In this document: piece by piece, positions 1-8,545 of the stretch
Numbering within the stretch: position 1 is the stretch's first letter
Layout of the letters: each line of letters begins with the position of its first letter
Source: Enterobacteriaceae bacterium UBA5654
GTDB taxonomy: Bacteria > Pseudomonadota > Gammaproteobacteria > Enterobacterales > Enterobacteriaceae
Length of the DNA stretch: 64,000 nt
NCBI GenBank assembly: GCA_002421005.1
Contig: DIJC01000019.1
Location: 1-64,000 of the forward strand
Direction of reading: 5' to 3'
Position numbers and translations under genes: made by a program
The notes under the pieces: model-generated
Database searches by the model: none
What the model was told of the DNA's origin: nothing
Seen by the model: only the letters and a program-made list of their open reading frames with translations

Positions 1-87
1 GGAGATGAAGAGTCTGAAAACGTCGTAAAAATCGTCAGAGAGTGGCGGCGTGCGCAGGGGCTGCCATTGTTCAAAGACTCAAAGTAA
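1..87 (+). CDS. C-terminal end of an unidentified reading frame (partial)
   Basis: The frame is open from the first base and stops with TAA at 85-87. It gives a charged tail of 28 residues ending in LPLFKDSK. I do not recognise the family. In E. coli the gene beside pdhR is aroP on the opposite strand, and nothing here looks like the aroP 5' end, so the neighbour may differ in this organism. A 28-codon open stretch can also arise by chance. Confidence 0.3.
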   Translation, partial: GDEESENVVKIVREWRRAQGLPLFKDSK

Positions 88-95
88 AAAATGAC

Positions 96-127
96 CTGAC
101 TGGGCATCAGCTTACCGGTCCAGTCAG
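96..127. terminator. Hairpin downstream of the left-edge frame
   Basis: CTGACTGG at 96-103 pairs perfectly with CCAGTCAG at 120-127 around a 16-nt loop, just after the stop at 87. No T run follows, so it could be a weak or Rho-assisted terminator or only a chance inverted repeat. Confidence 0.3.
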
Positions 128-357
128 CGTTGCTCCCTCATTGTTCACCTGCTCTTAGCCCGGCACCAGAGACGCCGATCTTCCCCTTTGTTATGTTAAA
201 TCTGCCTTCAGCCACGTAAAGCCAACATTTGTGCAAAGTTACATTAATGAAACGTCATTTCTGTAAGGTTGTTAAAATGTGGCGTGTTTTATGATGTGAG
301 TCAAAACCTGTATAGACATAAGGTGAATACTTTGTTACTTTAGCGTCAAGAATATGA

Positions 358-374
358 AATTGGTAAGACCAATT
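358..374. promoter_or_regulatory. PdhR operator upstream of pdhR
   Basis: AATTGGT-AAG-ACCAATT is a perfect inverted repeat ending 32 bp before the pdhR ATG. It matches the known PdhR box (ATTGGTNNNACCAAT). In E. coli PdhR represses its own operon here and pyruvate releases it. The same autoregulation is inferred in this organism. Confidence 0.9.
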
Positions 375-406
375 TACTTCGGGCAAATGGCGTAAGACAG
401 AGAACA

Positions 407-1171
407 ATGGCCTATAGCAAAATCCGCCAACCAAAGCTATCCGACGTGATAGAGCAACAGCTGGAGTTTCTCATTCTTGAGGGGACGCTTCGCCCCGGAG
501 AAAAACTCCCGCCCGAACGCGAACTGGCAAAACAGTTCGACGTTTCCCGACCCTCCCTGCGTGAGGCGATCCAACGTCTCGAAGGTAAAGGTCTGTTGCT
601 GCGCCGTCAGGGCGGTGGAACCTTTGTACAAAGCCGCCTGTGGCAGAGCTTCAGCGATCCGCTGGTTGAATTGCTCTCCGACCATCCCGAATCCCAATTT
701 GATCTGCTGGAAACCCGCCACGCGCTGGAAGGCATCGCCGCTTATTACGCCGCGCTGCGCAGCAATGATGAAGATCGCGCCAGAATCAGCGAGCTGCATC
801 AGGCGATTGAGCTGGCCCAGCAGTCAGGCGATCTCGACGCCGAGTCCAGCGCCGTCGTTCAGTATCAAATTGCCGTCACAGAGGCGGCACACAACGTGGT
901 TTTGCTTCATCTGCTACGCTGCATGGAGCCCATGCTGGCACAAAACGTGCGCCAAAACTTCGAACTACTTTATGCGCGCCGGGAAATGCTGCCGCTGGTG
1001 AACAACCACCGCACCACGGTTTTTGAAGCGATTATGGCCGGTGAGCCTGAACGGGCGCGGGAAGCGTCGCACCGTCACCTGGCCTTTATTGAAGAGATTT
1101 TGCTCGACCGCAGCCGTGAACAGAGCCGTCGTGAACGCTCCATGCGCCGCCTTGAGCAACGCAAGAATTAG
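407..1171 (+). CDS. pdhR: Pyruvate-responsive GntR-family repressor PdhR
   Basis: This 254-residue protein is a transcriptional repressor of the pyruvate dehydrogenase operon, released from DNA by pyruvate. Residues about 10-75 form the GntR winged helix-turn-helix (LRPGEKLPPERELAKQF, then SRPSLREAIQRLEGKG). The rest is an all-helical FadR/FCD-type effector domain. Length and sequence match E. coli PdhR (254 aa). The gene is first in pdhR-aceE-aceF-lpd, and its operator lies at 358-374. The 284-bp gap before aceE may hold an additional promoter, as the complex genes can be expressed apart from pdhR. Confidence 0.97.
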   Translation: MAYSKIRQPKLSDVIEQQLEFLILEGTLRPGEKLPPERELAKQFDVSRPSLREAIQRLEGKGLLLRRQGGGTFVQSRLWQSFSDPLVELLSDHPESQFDLLETRHALEGIAAYYAALRSNDEDRARISELHQAIELAQQSGDLDAESSAVVQYQIAVTEAAHNVVLLHLLRCMEPMLAQNVRQNFELLYARREMLPLVNNHRTTVFEAIMAGEPERAREASHRHLAFIEEILLDRSREQSRRERSMRRLEQRKN

Positions 1172-1455
1172 TGATTTTTCTGGCAGAACGTGAACCAGAA
1201 GATGTTGTACCAACAGCGCCATTATTAGAGCGCGGCAACTAAACGCAGAACCTGTCTTATTGTGCTTTTAGTTTTCGAAATAGTTCAGGTTGTATCGCGG
1301 CGGCAAGCGCGCGCAACCCCGGCAGCATAGTGAACTCTGTGACCGGGATGAGAAAGCGCAGCCGACCAGCAGACAACCTGGAACATGAAGAACAAAGAGC
1401 ACAATGGGACAGGTTCCAGACAAATCAACGTATTAGATAGATAAGGAATACCCCC

Positions 1456-4119
1456 ATGTCAGAACGTCTTCAAAATGACGTGGATCCGATCGAAACTCGC
1501 GACTGGCTACAGGCGATCGAATCGGTCATCCGTGAAGAAGGTGTTGAGCGCGCTCAGTATCTGATCGACCAGTTACTTTCCGAAGCCCGTAAAGGCGGGG
1601 TGAAAGTGGCGGCTGGTACAGGCGCTCGCGGTTACGTAAACACTATTGCCGTTGAAGATGAACCGGAATACCCGGGCAACCTGGAACTGGAACGTCGTAT
1701 TCGTTCTGCTATCCGCTGGAACGCCATCATGACCGTGCTGCGTGCGTCTAAAAAAGACCTCGAGCTGGGCGGCCACATGGCATCCTTCCAGTCTTCCGCA
1801 ACGGTTTACGAAGTGTGCTTTAACCACTTCTTCCGCGCACGCTCTGAAAAAGACGGCGGCGATCTGGTGTACTTCCAGGGTCACATCTCTCCGGGCGTGT
1901 ACGCGCGTGCGTTCCTGGAAGGCCGTCTGACCGAAGAACAGATGAACAACTTCCGTCAGGAAGTTGACGGTAAAGGTCTGTCTTCTTATCCGCACCCGAA
2001 ACTGATGCCGGAATTCTGGCAGTTCCCGACCGTCTCAATGGGTCTGGGTCCGATTGGTGCGATCTATCAGGCTAAGTTCCTGAAATATCTCGAACACCGT
2101 GGTCTGAAAGACACCTCCGAACAAACCGTTTACGCTTTCCTCGGCGATGGCGAGATGGATGAGCCGGAATCCAAAGGTGCGATCACCATCGCTACCCGTG
2201 AAAAACTGGATAACCTGGTCTTCATCATCAACTGTAACCTGCAACGTCTGGATGGCCCGGTCACCGGTAACGGCAAAATCATCAACGAGCTGGAAGGCAT
2301 CTTTGGTGGCGCTGGCTGGGAAGTGATCAAGGTTATCTGGGGCGGTCGCTGGGATGAGCTGCTGCGTAAAGATACCAGCGGTAAACTGATCCAGCTGATG
2401 AACGAAACCGTTGACGGCGATTATCAGACCTTTAAATCCAAAAGCGGCGCATACGTTCGCGAGCACTTCTTCGGTAAATACCCGGAAACCGCAGCGCTGG
2501 TCGCAGACTGGTCTGACGATGATATCTGGGCGCTGAACCGTGGTGGTCACGATCCGAAGAAAGTCTACGCGGCACTGAAAAAAGCGCAGGAAACCAAAGG
2601 CAAACCGATTGTTATCCTCGCCCACACCATCAAAGGTTATGGCATGGGTGACTCAGCTGAAGGTAAAAACATCGCTCACCAGGTGAAGAAAATGAACATG
2701 GACGGCGTTCGCTACGTCCGCGATCGTTTCAACGTCCCGGTTGCCGATGAAGCGCTGGAAAAACTGCCGTACATCACCTTCCCGGAAGGCTCTGAAGAGC
2801 ACACTTACCTGCACGGTCAGCGCCAGAAGCTGAACGGCTACCTGCCGACCCGTCAGCCTAAGTTTACCGAGAAGCTGGAACTGCCAGAGCTGGCGGACTT
2901 TAAACCGCTGCTGGAAGAGCAGAACAAAGAAATCTCTACCACCATCGCTTTCGTTCGTGCCCTGAACGTGATGCTGAAGAACCAGTCGATTAAAGATCGC
3001 CTGGTGCCGATCATCGCCGATGAAGCACGTACTTTCGGGATGGAAGGTCTTTTCCGTCAGATCGGTATTTACAGCCCTAACGGTCAGCAGTACACCCCGC
3101 AGGACCGTGAGCAGGTTGCTTACTACAAAGAAGACGAGAAAGGTCAGATCCTGCAGGAAGGTATCAACGAACTGGGCGCAGGCGCATCCTGGCTGGCGGC
3201 GGCAACGTCTTACAGCACCAACAACCTGCCGATGATCCCGTTCTACATCTACTACTCTATGTTCGGTTTCCAGCGTATCGGCGATCTGTGCTGGCAGGCA
3301 GGCGACCAGCAGGCGCGCGGCTTCCTGATCGGCGGGACTTCCGGTCGTACCACGCTTAACGGCGAAGGCTTGCAGCACGAAGATGGTCACAGCCACATTC
3401 AGTCGCTGACTATCCCGAACTGTATCTCCTACGATCCGTCTTACGCTTACGAAGTGGCGGTCATCATGCATGACGGTCTGGTGCGTATGTACGGTGAAGC
3501 GCAGGAAAACGTGTACTACTACATCACCACGCTGAACGAAAACTACCACATGCCAGCGATGCCGGAAGGTGCCGAGGAAGGTATCCGTAAAGGTATCTAC
3601 AAACTCGACACGCTCGAGGGCAGCAAAGGGAAAGTACAGCTGCTGGGTTCAGGCTCTATCCTGCGTCACGTCCGTGAAGCGGCAGAGATCCTGGCGAAAG
3701 ATTACGGCGTTGGCTCCGACGTCTACAGCGTAACGTCCTTCACTGAACTGGCGCGTGATGGTCAGGACTGTGAGCGCTGGAACATGCTGCACCCGCTGGA
3801 AACTCCGCGCGTACCGTACATCGCTCAGGTGATGAACGATGCACCGGCTGTGGCTTCCACCGATTATATGAAACTGTTCGCCGAACAGGTTCGTACCTAC
3901 GTACCGGCTGATGACTACCGCGTGCTGGGTACAGATGGCTTCGGTCGTTCCGACAGCCGTGAAAACCTGCGTCACCACTTCGAAGTTGATGCTTCTTACG
4001 TAGTGGTAGCAGCGCTGGGCGAACTGGCTAAACGTGGCGAAATCGATAAGAAAGTGGTGGCGGAAGCGATCACCAAATTCAACATCGATGCAGAAAAAGT
4101 TAACCCGCGTCTGGCGTAA
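1456..4119 (+). CDS. aceE: Pyruvate dehydrogenase E1 component
   Basis: This is the thiamine-diphosphate-dependent E1 subunit. It decarboxylates pyruvate and passes the acetyl group to the lipoyl domains of AceF in the cytosolic PDH complex. It is 887 residues, as in E. coli, and homodimeric in this family. The ThDP/Mg motif is visible as GDGEMDEPES followed by NCNLQRLDGPV, with HTIKGYGMG in the active-site loop region. The start ATG at 1456 follows AAGGAATACCCCC. aceF begins 14 bp after the stop, so the two are cotranscribed. Confidence 0.98.
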   Translation: MSERLQNDVDPIETRDWLQAIESVIREEGVERAQYLIDQLLSEARKGGVKVAAGTGARGYVNTIAVEDEPEYPGNLELERRIRSAIRWNAIMTVLRASKKDLELGGHMASFQSSATVYEVCFNHFFRARSEKDGGDLVYFQGHISPGVYARAFLEGRLTEEQMNNFRQEVDGKGLSSYPHPKLMPEFWQFPTVSMGLGPIGAIYQAKFLKYLEHRGLKDTSEQTVYAFLGDGEMDEPESKGAITIATREKLDNLVFIINCNLQRLDGPVTGNGKIINELEGIFGGAGWEVIKVIWGGRWDELLRKDTSGKLIQLMNETVDGDYQTFKSKSGAYVREHFFGKYPETAALVADWSDDDIWALNRGGHDPKKVYAALKKAQETKGKPIVILAHTIKGYGMGDSAEGKNIAHQVKKMNMDGVRYVRDRFNVPVADEALEKLPYITFPEGSEEHTYLHGQRQKLNGYLPTRQPKFTEKLELPELADFKPLLEEQNKEISTTIAFVRALNVMLKNQSIKDRLVPIIADEARTFGMEGLFRQIGIYSPNGQQYTPQDREQVAYYKEDEKGQILQEGINELGAGASWLAAATSYSTNNLPMIPFYIYYSMFGFQRIGDLCWQAGDQQARGFLIGGTSGRTTLNGEGLQHEDGHSHIQSLTIPNCISYDPSYAYEVAVIMHDGLVRMYGEAQENVYYYITTLNENYHMPAMPEGAEEGIRKGIYKLDTLEGSKGKVQLLGSGSILRHVREAAEILAKDYGVGSDVYSVTSFTELARDGQDCERWNMLHPLETPRVPYIAQVMNDAPAVASTDYMKLFAEQVRTYVPADDYRVLGTDGFGRSDSRENLRHHFEVDASYVVVAALGELAKRGEIDKKVVAEAITKFNIDAEKVNPRLA

Positions 4120-4133
4120 GAGGTAAAAGAATA

Positions 4134-6038
4134 ATGGCTATCGAAATCAATGTACCGGACATCGGGGCTGATGAAGTTGAAATCACCGAGATCCTGGTCA
4201 AAGTGGGCGACAAGGTTGAGGCTGAACAGTCGCTGATCACCGTAGAAGGCGATAAAGCCTCTATGGAAGTCCCGTCTCCGCAGGCTGGCGTCGTTAAAGA
4301 GATCAAAGTCTCCGTCGGCGACAAAACCGAGACCGGCAAACTGATTATGATTTTCGATTCCGCCGATGGTGCAGCTGACGCTGCGCCTGCCAAGGCAGAA
4401 GAGAAGAAAGAAGAGAAAAAAGAAGCGGCTCCGGCTCCGGCAGCAGCGGCGGCGGCTAAAGAGGTCAACGTCCCGGATATCGGCGGCGATGAAGTTGAAG
4501 TCACCGAAATCATGGTTAAAGTGGGCGACAACGTTGCCGCTGAGCAGTCACTGATCACCGTTGAAGGCGACAAAGCCTCAATGGAAGTTCCGGCACCGTT
4601 TGCGGGCACCGTGAAAGAGATCAAAATCAGCACCGGCGACAAAGTGTCTACCGGCTCGCTGATCATGGTCTTTGAAGTGGAAGGCGCAGCACCGGCGGCA
4701 GGCGAAGCCAAACCGCAGGTCAAAGAGGAAGCGGCTTCCGCTCCGGCAGCGGCCTCTGGCTCGAAAGACGTTAAGGTTCCGGATATCGGCGGCGATGAAG
4801 TTGAAGTCACCGAAGTGATGGTTAAAGTGGGCGACAACGTTGCCGCTGAGCAGTCACTGATCACCGTTGAGGGCGACAAAGCCTCAATGGAAGTTCCGGC
4901 ACCGTTCGCGGGCACCGTGAAAGAGATCAAAATCAGCACCGGCGACAAAGTGTCTACCGGCTCGCTGATCATGGTCTTCGAAGTGGAAGGTGCAGCGCCA
5001 GCGCCTGCTGCGAAGCAGGAAGCAGCAGCCCCGGCTCCGGCCGCGAAAGCGGACAAACCGGCTGCGGCTCCGGCGGCGAAGGCAGAAGGCAAAACCGAAT
5101 TTGCTGAAAACGACGCTTACGTTCACGCCACTCCGCTGATCCGCCGTCTGGCGCGCGAATTCGGCGTCAACCTGGCGAAAGTGAAAGGCACGGGCCGTAA
5201 GGGCCGTATCCTGCGCGAAGACGTTCAGGCTTACGTGAAAGACGCGGTTAAACGCGCAGAATCCGCACCGGCCGCTGCAAGCGGTGGCGGTCTGCCCGGT
5301 ATGCTGCCGTGGCCGAAAGTGGACTTCAGCAAGTTTGGTGAAATCGAAGAAGTCGAACTGGGCCGCATCCAGAAAATCTCTGGTGCTAACCTGAGCCGTA
5401 ACTGGGTGATGATCCCGCACGTTACGCACTTCGACAAAACTGATATCACCGATCTGGAAGCGTTCCGTAAGCAGCAGAATGCCGAAGCTGAGAAGCGTAA
5501 ACTGGACGTGAAATTCACTCCGGTGGTCTTCATCATGAAAGCGGTAGCGGCTGCACTTGAGCAGATGCCACGCTTCAACAGCTCGCTGTCTGAAGATGCG
5601 CAGCGCCTGACGCTGAAGAAATACATCAACATTGGCGTGGCGGTTGATACCCTGAACGGTCTGGTGGTTCCGGTCTTTAAAGACGTGAACAAGAAGAGCA
5701 TCACCGAACTGTCTCGTGAACTGACCGTGATCTCCAAAAAAGCGCGTGATGGCAAGCTGACCGCTGGCGAAATGCAGGGCGGTTGCTTCACCATCTCCAG
5801 CATCGGCGGCCTGGGGACAACCCACTTCGCGCCGATTGTGAACGCGCCGGAAGTGGCTATCCTCGGTGTGTCCAAATCCGCGATGGAACCGGTGTGGAAC
5901 GGAAAAGAGTTTACTCCGCGTCTGATGATGCCGATTTCTCTCTCCTTCGACCACCGCGTGATCGACGGTGCTGATGGTGCGCGCTTTATCACCATCATCA
6001 ACAACATGCTGAGCGACATTCGCCGCCTGGTGATGTAA
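4134..6038 (+). CDS. aceF: Dihydrolipoamide acetyltransferase (PDH E2)
   Basis: This is the E2 core of the PDH complex, transferring acetyl from lipoyl-lysine to CoA. It has 634 residues: three lipoyl domains (about 1-80, 105-180, 207-282), each with the lipoylated lysine in EGDKASMEVP; Ala/Pro-rich linkers; a peripheral subunit-binding domain (about 325-365, ATPLIRRLAREFGV); and the catalytic domain with the C-terminal DHRVIDGADGA active-site motif. Lipoyl domains 2 and 3 are almost identical in protein and DNA, unlike domain 1. The gene is followed by a strong terminator before lpd. Confidence 0.98.
   Translation: MAIEINVPDIGADEVEITEILVKVGDKVEAEQSLITVEGDKASMEVPSPQAGVVKEIKVSVGDKTETGKLIMIFDSADGAADAAPAKAEEKKEEKKEAAPAPAAAAAAKEVNVPDIGGDEVEVTEIMVKVGDNVAAEQSLITVEGDKASMEVPAPFAGTVKEIKISTGDKVSTGSLIMVFEVEGAAPAAGEAKPQVKEEAASAPAAASGSKDVKVPDIGGDEVEVTEVMVKVGDNVAAEQSLITVEGDKASMEVPAPFAGTVKEIKISTGDKVSTGSLIMVFEVEGAAPAPAAKQEAAAPAPAAKADKPAAAPAAKAEGKTEFAENDAYVHATPLIRRLAREFGVNLAKVKGTGRKGRILREDVQAYVKDAVKRAESAPAAASGGGLPGMLPWPKVDFSKFGEIEEVELGRIQKISGANLSRNWVMIPHVTHFDKTDITDLEAFRKQQNAEAEKRKLDVKFTPVVFIMKAVAAALEQMPRFNSSLSEDAQRLTLKKYINIGVAVDTLNGLVVPVFKDVNKKSITELSRELTVISKKARDGKLTAGEMQGGCFTISSIGGLGTTHFAPIVNAPEVAILGVSKSAMEPVWNGKEFTPRLMMPISLSFDHRVIDGADGARFITIINNMLSDIRRLVM
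4473..4996 (+). repeat. Near-identical lipoyl-domain direct repeats in aceF
   Basis: The segment starting at 4473 recurs at 4779, an offset of 306 bp. Over roughly 200 bp I see only a handful of differences, several of them synonymous. This is closer than the relation of either copy to lipoyl domain 1, which suggests recent gene conversion between the two copies. Confidence 0.85.
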
Positions 6039-6041
6039 GCG

Positions 6042-6068
6042 AAAAGCCGGCCTGACGGCCGGCTTTTT
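6042..6068 (+). terminator. Rho-independent terminator after aceF
   Basis: AGCCGGCC pairs with GGCCGGCT around a 4-nt loop, flanked by A and T runs and followed by TTTTTT. It separates aceF from the lpd promoter. Confidence 0.92.
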
Positions 6069-6135
6069 TCTGGTAATCTTCTCGTAATGGTGAGATTACT
6101 GGCAAAGACACGATTTCGTGAGCCGTTTGTTGTTT

Positions 6136-6161
6136 CAAAATTGTTAACAATTTTGTAAAAT
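6136..6161 (+). promoter_or_regulatory. lpd promoter region with 20-bp palindrome
   Basis: A perfect palindrome (CAAAATTGTT/AACAATTTTG, 6136-6155) abuts a TAAAAT -10-like hexamer at 6156-6161, about 70 bp before lpd. Its TGTTA/TAACA content resembles ArcA recognition elements, and E. coli lpd is repressed by ArcA. The exact -35 is unclear. Confidence 0.5.
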
Positions 6162-6230
6162 ACGGGCGGATAGAACGTCCCGGTGGATGATGGGCGTACC
6201 CGGACTGCCGGAAATAAATAAGAGGTCATG

Positions 6231-7655
6231 ATGAGTACTGAAATTAAAACTCAGGTCGTGGTACTTGGGGCAGGCCCGGCAGGTTACTCTGCGGCCTTCC
6301 GTTGCGCTGATTTAGGTCTGGAAACCGTAATCGTAGAACGTTACAACACCCTGGGTGGTGTTTGTCTGAACGTTGGCTGTATCCCTTCTAAAGCGCTGCT
6401 GCACGTCGCAAAAGTTATTGAAGAAGCTAAAGCGCTGGCTGAACACGGTATTGTCTTCGGCGAGCCGAAAACAGATATCGACAAAATTCGTACCTGGAAA
6501 GAGAAAGTTATCACTCAGCTGACCGGTGGGCTGGCGGGTATGGCCAAAGGCCGTAAAGTTAAAGTGGTTAACGGTCTGGGTAAATTTACCGGCGCGAACA
6601 CCCTGGAAGTGGAAGGCGAGAACGGCAAAACCGTGATCAACTTCGACAACGCGATCATCGCGGCAGGCTCCCGTCCGATCCAACTGCCGTTTATTCCGCA
6701 CGACGACCCGCGCGTATGGGATTCCACCGATGCGCTGGAGCTGAAATCCGTACCGAAACGTCTGCTGGTTATGGGCGGCGGTATCATCGGTCTGGAAATG
6801 GGCACCGTGTATGACGCGCTGGGTTCAGAGATCGACGTGGTTGAAATGTTCGACCAGGTGATCCCGGCCGCCGATAAAGACATCGTTAAAGTCTTCACCA
6901 AACGCATCAGCAAGAAATTTAACCTGATGCTGGAAACCAAAGTCACCGCCGTTGAAGCGAAAGAAGACGGTATCTACGTTTCGATGGAAGGCAAAAAAGC
7001 GCCTGCCGAAGCGCAGCGTTACGACGCGGTGCTGGTGGCGATTGGTCGCGTGCCGAACGGTAAAAACCTCGACGCCGGTAAAGCAGGTGTTGAAGTTGAC
7101 GACCGTGGCTTTATCCGCGTAGACAAGCAGTTGCGCACTAACGTGCCGCACATTTTTGCTATCGGCGATATCGTCGGTCAGCCGATGCTGGCGCACAAAG
7201 GTGTTCACGAAGGTCACGTTGCCGCTGAAGTCATCGCCGGTAAAAAACACTACTTCGATCCGAAAGTGATCCCGTCCATCGCCTATACCGAACCGGAAGT
7301 GGCATGGGTTGGTCTGACCGAAAAAGAAGCGAAAGAGAAAGGCATCAGCTACGAAACCGCCACCTTCCCGTGGGCTGCTTCTGGCCGTGCTATCGCTTCC
7401 GACTGCGCCGACGGTATGACCAAACTGATTTTCGACAAAGAAACGCACCGTGTGATCGGTGGCGCGATTGTCGGCACCAACGGCGGTGAGCTGCTGGGTG
7501 AAATCGGTCTGGCGATTGAGATGGGCTGCGACGCTGAAGATATCGCGCTGACCATCCACGCGCACCCGACGCTGCACGAGTCCGTAGGTCTGGCAGCGGA
7601 AGTGTTCGAAGGTAGCATCACCGACCTGCCGAACCCGAAAGCGAAGAAAAAGTAA
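6231..7655 (+). CDS. lpd: Dihydrolipoamide dehydrogenase (E3)
   Basis: This FAD flavoprotein reoxidises dihydrolipoyl groups with NAD+ in the pyruvate and 2-oxoglutarate dehydrogenase complexes and the glycine cleavage system. It has 474 residues, the same as E. coli. Visible are the N-terminal FAD-binding VVVLGAGPAGYSAAF, the redox disulphide in GGVCLNVGCIPSK, the NAD-binding GGGIIGLEMG (about 180), and the C-terminal HAHPTLHES catalytic His/Glu motif. I use the second of two adjacent ATGs (6231), which gives the family N-terminus MSTEIKTQ and lies behind AGAGGTC. It has its own promoter after the aceF terminator. Confidence 0.98.
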   Translation: MSTEIKTQVVVLGAGPAGYSAAFRCADLGLETVIVERYNTLGGVCLNVGCIPSKALLHVAKVIEEAKALAEHGIVFGEPKTDIDKIRTWKEKVITQLTGGLAGMAKGRKVKVVNGLGKFTGANTLEVEGENGKTVINFDNAIIAAGSRPIQLPFIPHDDPRVWDSTDALELKSVPKRLLVMGGGIIGLEMGTVYDALGSEIDVVEMFDQVIPAADKDIVKVFTKRISKKFNLMLETKVTAVEAKEDGIYVSMEGKKAPAEAQRYDAVLVAIGRVPNGKNLDAGKAGVEVDDRGFIRVDKQLRTNVPHIFAIGDIVGQPMLAHKGVHEGHVAAEVIAGKKHYFDPKVIPSIAYTEPEVAWVGLTEKEAKEKGISYETATFPWAASGRAIASDCADGMTKLIFDKETHRVIGGAIVGTNGGELLGEIGLAIEMGCDAEDIALTIHAHPTLHESVGLAAEVFEGSITDLPNPKAKKK

Positions 7656-7716
7656 CCGGGCAGCGCATTGCTTTTCCGGCCTGGTACAGGCCGGATTGAT
7701 GAGCGCTAATCTGGAT

Positions 7717-7744
7717 AAAAAGCGGCTTTTAAGCCGCTTTTTTT
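7717..7744. terminator. Bidirectional terminator between lpd and the DUF2950 gene
   Basis: AAAAGCGGCTT pairs with AAGCCGCTTTT, with T runs on both strands. It can end lpd on the plus strand and the convergent yacH-DUF2950 unit on the minus strand. Confidence 0.88.
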
Positions 7745-8537
7745 ATTGCTTCACGCTCTGCCAGTTTTCATCCGGGGCATAACGCTCAATAGTCTGCGCC
7801 TTGTCTGGCGTATCTTCTCCTGAATCAGCCTGATAGAGCGCGCCGTGGGTATCAATCATAAAGCTCATCACTCCCGTTTTACCCCATTCAACCGGCCATG
7901 CCAGCAGCGCCACGCTCTGGTCGTCAGCGCCGGCAATAATGCGAAAGCGGTAGCCATGATAGCCTTCGCCGGGCGTGACGGGGCTGAAGGCTGGCCCTAA
8001 CGGGCTGGGCGTTTCACCCGGTGCGGTTGGCCAGTAGAGACCGTCTTTTTGTCCCTCACTGCTGATGATTTTTTTCGCCCAGCGTTGGTTGATTTGGTAG
8101 TAATCGTGCTCGGCAGCCACCCAGGCCTGCATTGCCTGCATCGCGCCCAGCTCATTGCGCCCAATGGTGCGCGTCAGAATTTCATCGGCGGCGGCGGTCA
8201 TATCAAAATGCCAGCCTTCGGCGCTTTTTTGCAGCGGCAGCGGTAACTGCCAGTTCTCTTCGCCCACGTTCAGATGCGCGGTGTTACCCTGCTGCTCAAT
8301 ATGATGGCTGACCTTCCAGTCGCGTAAAAAGCGGGCCACGGCCTGCGGATCGACCCCTTCAGACGGCAAATAATGCCGCCAGTCATCGCCCAGAATTTCG
8401 CCAAGCGCGGTGTCGTCCTGTGTGGAAATGGCGTTTACGAGCGCGTCGGCGGCGATATCCGGGGTGCTGAACTGCTGCTGTGCCAGGGCGGGCATCATCA
8501 TCAGCATTAACGCGCTAAACAGAGTTAATTTTTTCAT
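7743..8537 (-). CDS. DUF2950 family secreted protein
   Basis: The product is 264 residues with a clear Sec signal peptide (MKKLTLFSALMLMMMPALAQ, cleavage near residue 19), so it is probably periplasmic. The mature part resembles DUF2950, including a GLYWPTAPGE..SPLGPAF segment and a Trp/Gly-rich C-terminus. Function is unknown. The gene starts 8 bp after the yacH stop, with its AAGGAA ribosome site overlapping the end of yacH. The two are therefore very likely one operon, and DUF3300-DUF2950 pairing is a familiar arrangement. I see no catalytic motif. Confidence 0.85.
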   Translation of the reverse strand: MKKLTLFSALMLMMMPALAQQQFSTPDIAADALVNAISTQDDTALGEILGDDWRHYLPSEGVDPQAVARFLRDWKVSHHIEQQGNTAHLNVGEENWQLPLPLQKSAEGWHFDMTAAADEILTRTIGRNELGAMQAMQAWVAAEHDYYQINQRWAKKIISSEGQKDGLYWPTAPGETPSPLGPAFSPVTPGEGYHGYRFRIIAGADDQSVALLAWPVEWGKTGVMSFMIDTHGALYQADSGEDTPDKAQTIERYAPDENWQSVKQ

Positions 8538-8545
8538 GTTGTTCC

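Noticed and set aside
4100..5092. Long minus-strand frame of 330 codons across aceF
   Set aside because: Antisense shadow of the highly biased lipoyl and Ala/Pro-linker codons; the plus-strand aceF fully explains the region.
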